Shown: in pieces, positions 60,928 to 64,000 of the stretch | Position numbering within the stretch: the first letter of the stretch is position 1 | How the letters are laid out: the number at the start of each line of letters is the position of its first letter | Notes under the pieces: generated by a model | The model's input: the letters and a program-made list of their open reading frames with translations, nothing else | Told to the model about the DNA's origin: nothing | Database searches by the model: none | Made by a program: the position numbers and the translations under genes | NCBI RefSeq assembly: GCF_000739935.1 | Contig: NZ_BBJU01000014.1 | Location: 186,001 to 250,000 of the forward strand | Direction of reading: 5' to 3' | DNA: 64,000 nt | Origin: Agrobacterium rubi TR3 = NBRC 13261 | Lineage (GTDB): Bacteria > Pseudomonadota > Alphaproteobacteria > Rhizobiales > Rhizobiaceae

Positions 60928-61175
60928 ATGCCAAACAAAACAGTCATTGACGCTGACAACCCGGAATGGACAGACAAAGATTTCGGGCGCGCAAAACCCG
61001 CCTCACATTTGCCAGCCGATGTTGCTGCCTTTTTCCCGAAAATCCGTGGCCTGCAAAAGACGCCAACGAACGTAGCTCTTTCCTGAGCCTGGAAGTCGTG
61101 GAACACTACAAGGCAACTGGGCCCGGCTGGCAGGCACGCATTGACGAAGTGCTGAAGAAAGCCGCCGGTCTCTGA
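60928..61175 (+). pseudogene. BrnA-like antitoxin gene with a frameshift; no brnT toxin beside it
   Basis: From ATG 60928 the frame gives 52 aa with a BrnA-like start (DADNPEWTDKDFGRAKPASHLP) and then a TGA. The rest of the BrnA pattern (LSLEVVEHYKATGPGWQARI, then DEVLKKAAGL) continues in another phase to 61175. Joining the two needs one added base near 61060-61075, so one base has been lost or missed. BrnA is the ribbon-helix-helix antitoxin and autorepressor of BrnT, a ribonuclease toxin normally encoded just upstream. The 116 bases before this gene cannot hold brnT and abut the palindromic element, so it is an orphan. Confidence 0.72.
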
Positions 61176-61327
61176 TCCAACTCAAGCTGCCATCTCGAAT
61201 ATCGGTCGGCACATAGCCGATATGCGCAACCACATTCGATTTTTTGCCGTTCATGGCTGGAAATCATTTGCCACCATGTTATCTAAGAACAAACGAAGCA
61301 GCGGCCTTGAACCGCGTGTGAAAGGAA

Positions 61328-61666
61328 ATGGCCATGAGCGGCATTCACGACATGATCGACGGCGAAGTGAAGGGTAACGATATCGTTCTCTTCCTCAAGG
61401 GCACACCGCAGTTTCCGCAGTGTGGTTTTTCCGGGCAGGTCGTACAGATTCTCGACTACCTGGGTGTGGAATATAAGGGTATCAACGTTCTTGCGGATGC
61501 CGATCTGCGCCAGGGTATCAAGGATTACTCCAACTGGCCGACCATTCCTCAGCTCTACATCAAGGGCGAGTTTCTCGGCGGCTGCGACATCGTGAGAGAG
61601 ATGTTCCAGTCGGGCGAGCTTCAGGAACAACTTCAGGAACAGGGTATCAGCGTCCGCGCGGCGTGA
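61328..61666 (+). CDS. grxD: Monothiol CGFS glutaredoxin (Grx4 type)
   Basis: Fe-S cluster carrier of 112 aa. The active-site CGFS is at 32-35 in [17 protein letters not shown], followed by [19 protein letters not shown] near 70-88 for glutathione binding. Works in Fe-S delivery, often with BolA; no bolA gene is adjacent in this window. Two in-frame ATGs (61328, 61334) follow AAAGGA; the first is used. Confidence 0.95.
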   Translation: MAMSGIHDMIDGEVKGNDIVLFLKGTPQFPQCGFSGQVVQILDYLGVEYKGINVLADADLRQGIKDYSNWPTIPQLYIKGEFLGGCDIVREMFQSGELQEQLQEQGISVRAA

Positions 61667-61670
61667 TTCC

Positions 61671-61694
61671 GGCCGGGACGCCCCGGCCCCCCTA
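61671..61694 (+). terminator. GC-rich stem-loop after grxD
   Basis: GGCCGGG (61671-61677) and CCCGGCC (61682-61688) pair around a 4-base loop, followed by a C-rich and then weakly T-rich stretch. Probably a moderate terminator of grxD. Confidence 0.5.
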
Positions 61695-61759
61695 CTTTTA
61701 AAAACTTGTCTAGGCGTTGCCCCAAGCAACGCCTTTGCCGTTCTTTTGGGACAAATTCT

Positions 61760-62998
61760 GTGACACATCCTTCACAATCGGAATCGACGCGCGCCGTCGC
61801 CATGGGGCGGACGGAATTCATCGCGCTGGCAGCAGCGCTGATGGCGCTGAATGCACTGGCTATCGACATCATGTTGCCGGGCCTGCAGGAAATCGGCGCT
61901 TCGCTGGGTGTCGATAACGAAAACCATCGCCAATATGTCATCTCGGCCTATCTGATTGGCTTTGGCATTTCGCAACTCTTCTACGGCCCGATTGCAGACC
62001 GCTTCGGACGCCGCAAACCCATGCTGTTCGGTCTGGGCATCTACATCATCTCGTCCATTGCCGTTATCTTCGTGCCGTCGTTCGCGGGACTTCTCGTTTT
62101 GCGTTTCATTCAGGGCATCGGCTCTGCGGCCACGCGCGTCATCACCATCTCCATCGTCCGCGATATCTACGGCGGCAGGCAGATGGCAGAAGTCATGTCG
62201 CTGATCATGATGGTCTTCATGGTCGTTCCCGTGATAGCGCCCGGCACGGGACAGATCGTGCTGTTCTTCGGTGACTGGCACCTGATTTTCGGCTTCATGG
62301 CCGGTATCGCTGCTATCGTCACTGTCTGGATGTACTTGCGCCTGCCGGAAACGCTGCATGCCGAAGACGTGCGGCCCCTCACCGTTTCATCCGTTCTGGC
62401 GGGCTTCAAGATCGTTCTGACCAACCGGGTGGCGCTTTGCTACACGATTGCGAGCACGATCATCTTCGGCGCGCTGTTCGGTTTCATCAATTCGGCAGAG
62501 CAGGTCTATAAGGGCATTTACGGGCTGGGCCCATGGTTTGCGGCGGCCTTTGCGGGCGTGGCGCTGTCGTCGTTCCTCAACTCCCGTCTCGTTGGGCGCT
62601 TCGGCATGAGAAAGCTGTCGCACGGCTCGCTGATCGGATTTATTTGCATCACCCTCGTCTGGCTTGTGCTGCAAATCGTTGGCCCGCAACCCATGCCATT
62701 CTTCCTGTTCATTCTGATGTTCGCGCTGGCGATGTTCCAGTTCGGCCTGATCGGTTCGAACTTCAACTCGCTGGCCATGGAGCCGCTCGGCCACGTGGCG
62801 GGCACGGCGTCATCGGTCATTGGCTTCATGAGCACGATTGGCGGTTCGCTGATCGGCGCGGCGATTGGTCAGGCTTTCAACGGAACGGCCCTGCCCATGG
62901 TGGCAGGCTTCTTTGTGGTCTCGGTCCTCGGCCTCGTCTTCGTACTGATCGGTGAAAAGGGCGTGCTGTTTCAGCCGCAGAACAAGCCCCCACACTGA
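61760..62998 (+). CDS. Bcr/CflA-type MFS drug-resistance transporter
   Basis: Twelve-helix major facilitator of 412 aa. It shows the drug:H+ antiporter-1 features: DIMLPGLQEIG in helix 1, the loop motif GPIADRFGRRKPMLFG near 70-85, and the motif-C-like helix 5 (VPVIAPGTGQIVL near 155-168). Export of a toxic compound is likely; substrate unknown. I start at GTG 61760 with GGGA upstream; an earlier TTG (61706) gives an unlikely basic leader. Confidence 0.87.
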   Translation: MTHPSQSESTRAVAMGRTEFIALAAALMALNALAIDIMLPGLQEIGASLGVDNENHRQYVISAYLIGFGISQLFYGPIADRFGRRKPMLFGLGIYIISSIAVIFVPSFAGLLVLRFIQGIGSAATRVITISIVRDIYGGRQMAEVMSLIMMVFMVVPVIAPGTGQIVLFFGDWHLIFGFMAGIAAIVTVWMYLRLPETLHAEDVRPLTVSSVLAGFKIVLTNRVALCYTIASTIIFGALFGFINSAEQVYKGIYGLGPWFAAAFAGVALSSFLNSRLVGRFGMRKLSHGSLIGFICITLVWLVLQIVGPQPMPFFLFILMFALAMFQFGLIGSNFNSLAMEPLGHVAGTASSVIGFMSTIGGSLIGAAIGQAFNGTALPMVAGFFVVSVLGLVFVLIGEKGVLFQPQNKPPH

Positions 62999-63018
62999 TT
63001 TCCAACTGTCGATAACAC

Positions 63019-63050
63019 AAAAGGCGCGGATGGTGACACCCGCGCCTTTT
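63019..63050. terminator. Bidirectional terminator between convergent genes
   Basis: AAAAGGCGCGG (63019-63029) and CCGCGCCTTTT (63040-63050) form an 11-bp stem with a 10-base loop. The A and T ends give a T-run on both strands, suiting the MFS gene on the plus strand and the monophosphatase gene on the minus strand. Confidence 0.85.
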
Positions 63051-63070
63051 GCATTTGATGATGTAAGAAT

Positions 63071-63895
63071 TCAGACCGTGAATATCTTTTCGCGCAGCAG
63101 GGTCCACGTTTCCTTGTCGGGCGCAAGCAGCAGGCCACCGCTGACATGGCTCGGCAGATAAGGCGAACCATCAAAGCGCGCCGCGTAAGCACCGGCTTCC
63201 TGCGAGATCAGCGTGCCTGCAAGGTGGTCCCATGGCATCAGCTTGTTGTACATGAGGAAGTGCATGTGCCCGCCCGCGAAGATGCGGTATTCGTGCGCGG
63301 CGCAGCGGTAGCTGGTGAACAGGCGCACATCGGCCAGATTGCTCAACAGTGTGCGGCGAACCTCGCCGTCGAAATAGCCTGTGTTGGCGATGCCGATCAT
63401 CTGCGAAAGCTCGGGGGCCGGAACAACATTCATCTGCGACTGCGAGCCGTCGGCGCTGCACATCCATGCGCCGGAGCCTTTTTCGGCGATGGTCCAGTCA
63501 TTGCCGAGCGGATCGTAGATGATGCCCGCAACCGTCTCGCCCTTCGAGATGACGCTGAGCATAACGCCGAATAGCGGCAGTCCGGCTGCGAAGTTGAAGG
63601 TGCCGTCGATGGGGTCCACCACCACGGCCAGATCTGCATCGCCAAGCTTGGTCAGCAGTTCGGGATCACTGGCAACCGCTTCTTCGCCGATAAACAGGGC
63701 ATCCGGCATGAATTCGGCAACGCGGGCACGGATCAGGCGCTCTGCCGCCTCATCCGCTTCCGTCACAAGGTCGATGGCTTCCGTTTTCACCCGCACATCG
63801 TCTTCGCCCAGATTGCGAAACCTTGGCATGATTTCCACGGCGGCTGCTTCCTGCAGCGCGTTGGCGAGAGATGCGATTTCGAGTTCAACGGTCAT
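63071..63895 (-). CDS. Inositol monophosphatase-family phosphatase
   Basis: Mg-dependent phosphatase of 274 aa. Signatures are IGEEAVASDPE near 69 (metal Glu), VVDPIDGTFNFAAGLPLFGVMLS near 92-114 (metal Asp residues and catalytic loop) and LMPWDHLAGTLISQEAGA near 218-235 (second signature with metal Asp). May act on inositol phosphate, histidinol phosphate or other sugar phosphates. A second gene with a matching C-terminus lies directly upstream on the same strand. Confidence 0.9.
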   Translation of the reverse strand: MTVELEIASLANALQEAAAVEIMPRFRNLGEDDVRVKTEAIDLVTEADEAAERLIRARVAEFMPDALFIGEEAVASDPELLTKLGDADLAVVVDPIDGTFNFAAGLPLFGVMLSVISKGETVAGIIYDPLGNDWTIAEKGSGAWMCSADGSQSQMNVVPAPELSQMIGIANTGYFDGEVRRTLLSNLADVRLFTSYRCAAHEYRIFAGGHMHFLMYNKLMPWDHLAGTLISQEAGAYAARFDGSPYLPSHVSGGLLLAPDKETWTLLREKIFTV

Positions 63896-63919
63896 ATCAA
63901 TTCCTTTTTGCGTGTCTAA

Positions 63920-64000
63920 TCAAAGGCCGACGATTTCGCCGCGAAGCATTTTCCAGCTTTCCTTGTCCGGTGCGGACAGAATACCGCCGGTCAGGTCACC
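63920..64000 (-). CDS. Second inositol monophosphatase-family gene (C-terminal 26 codons only)
   Basis: The minus-strand frame entering from the right edge reads GDLTGGILSAPDKESWKMLR and ends a few codons later at TGA 63920-63922. It closely matches the end of the neighbouring gene (SGGLLLAPDKETWTLLREKI), so the two are probably tandem paralogues, 24 bases apart. The rest lies outside the window. Confidence 0.75.
   Translation of the reverse strand, partial: GDLTGGILSAPDKESWKMLRGEIVGL

Overview
The window is chromosomal DNA from an alphaproteobacterium of the order Hyphomicrobiales, most likely Rhizobiaceae (Agrobacterium/Rhizobium-like). The evidence is the GC-rich coding sequence, an EipB (DUF1849) envelope protein, the cell-cycle kinase CckA beside a FliO-like protein, LpxI rather than LpxH in lipid A synthesis, and the order bamA-lpxD-fabZ-lpxA-lpxI-lpxB. 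Almost all of it is core genome. No rRNA, tRNA, CRISPR array, prophage or insertion sequence was found.

Layout. 1-7.6 kb: the 5' part of comEC runs off the left edge; gltA (citrate synthase) diverges from it. Next comes a polar amino-acid ABC transporter operon led by a GntR regulator, whose solute-binding protein gene carries an in-frame stop. 7.7-21.0 kb: a long run of minus-strand genes reading rpsB, tsf, pyrH, frr, uppS, cdsA, rseP, bamA, lpxD, fabZ, lpxA, lpxI, lpxB. It joins translation, undecaprenyl and phospholipid precursors, outer-membrane assembly and lipid A. 21.2-30 kb: eipB, a tightly coupled plus-strand operon (RidA, GDPD-like, FemAB-like acyltransferase, HIT), a PAP2-like phosphatase, azlCD and clpS-clpA. 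30-33.3 kb: a more A/T-rich stretch with a gene-poor gap, ada overlapping a PEP-mutase-family gene, and a LuxR-type regulator with an odd N-terminus. 33.4-39.9 kb: cckA, the FliO-like gene, an EamA exporter and glutathione-dependent formaldehyde dehydrogenase. 40-45.3 kb: the minus-strand series coaD, ppiA, ppiB, queA, tgt, pabB. 45.4-46.1 kb: three tiny membrane-protein ORFs ending at a terminator. 46.3-51.8 kb: ppiD, trpD, trpC, moaC, moeA. 51.8-54.2 kb: a small accessory-looking islet (PPOX-fold protein, stand-alone DnaB-like ATPase, carbamoyltransferase-like protein without the usual carbamoyl-phosphate loop). 54.2-64 kb: pyrG, secG, tpiA, an exported hydrolase, parE, a broken orphan BrnA-like antitoxin, a CGFS glutaredoxin, an MFS exporter and tandem inositol-monophosphatase genes.

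Points for a second look: the nonsense codon in the binding protein; loss of two of three zinc cysteines in Tgt; the carbamoyltransferase-like protein with a rebuilt substrate loop; two 117-bp palindromic elements in opposite orientation bracketing 17 kb; the cluster of unannotated small membrane ORFs; and the frameshifted brnA-like gene behind an intact palindromic operator. I saw no clearly new multi-gene defence or biosynthetic system. The best candidates for undescribed biology are the small-ORF cluster and the helicase/carbamoyltransferase-like islet.

All calls come from reading the sequence and recalled family motifs. No searches were run, and start codons are chosen from ribosome-binding sites, overlaps and usual family lengths.
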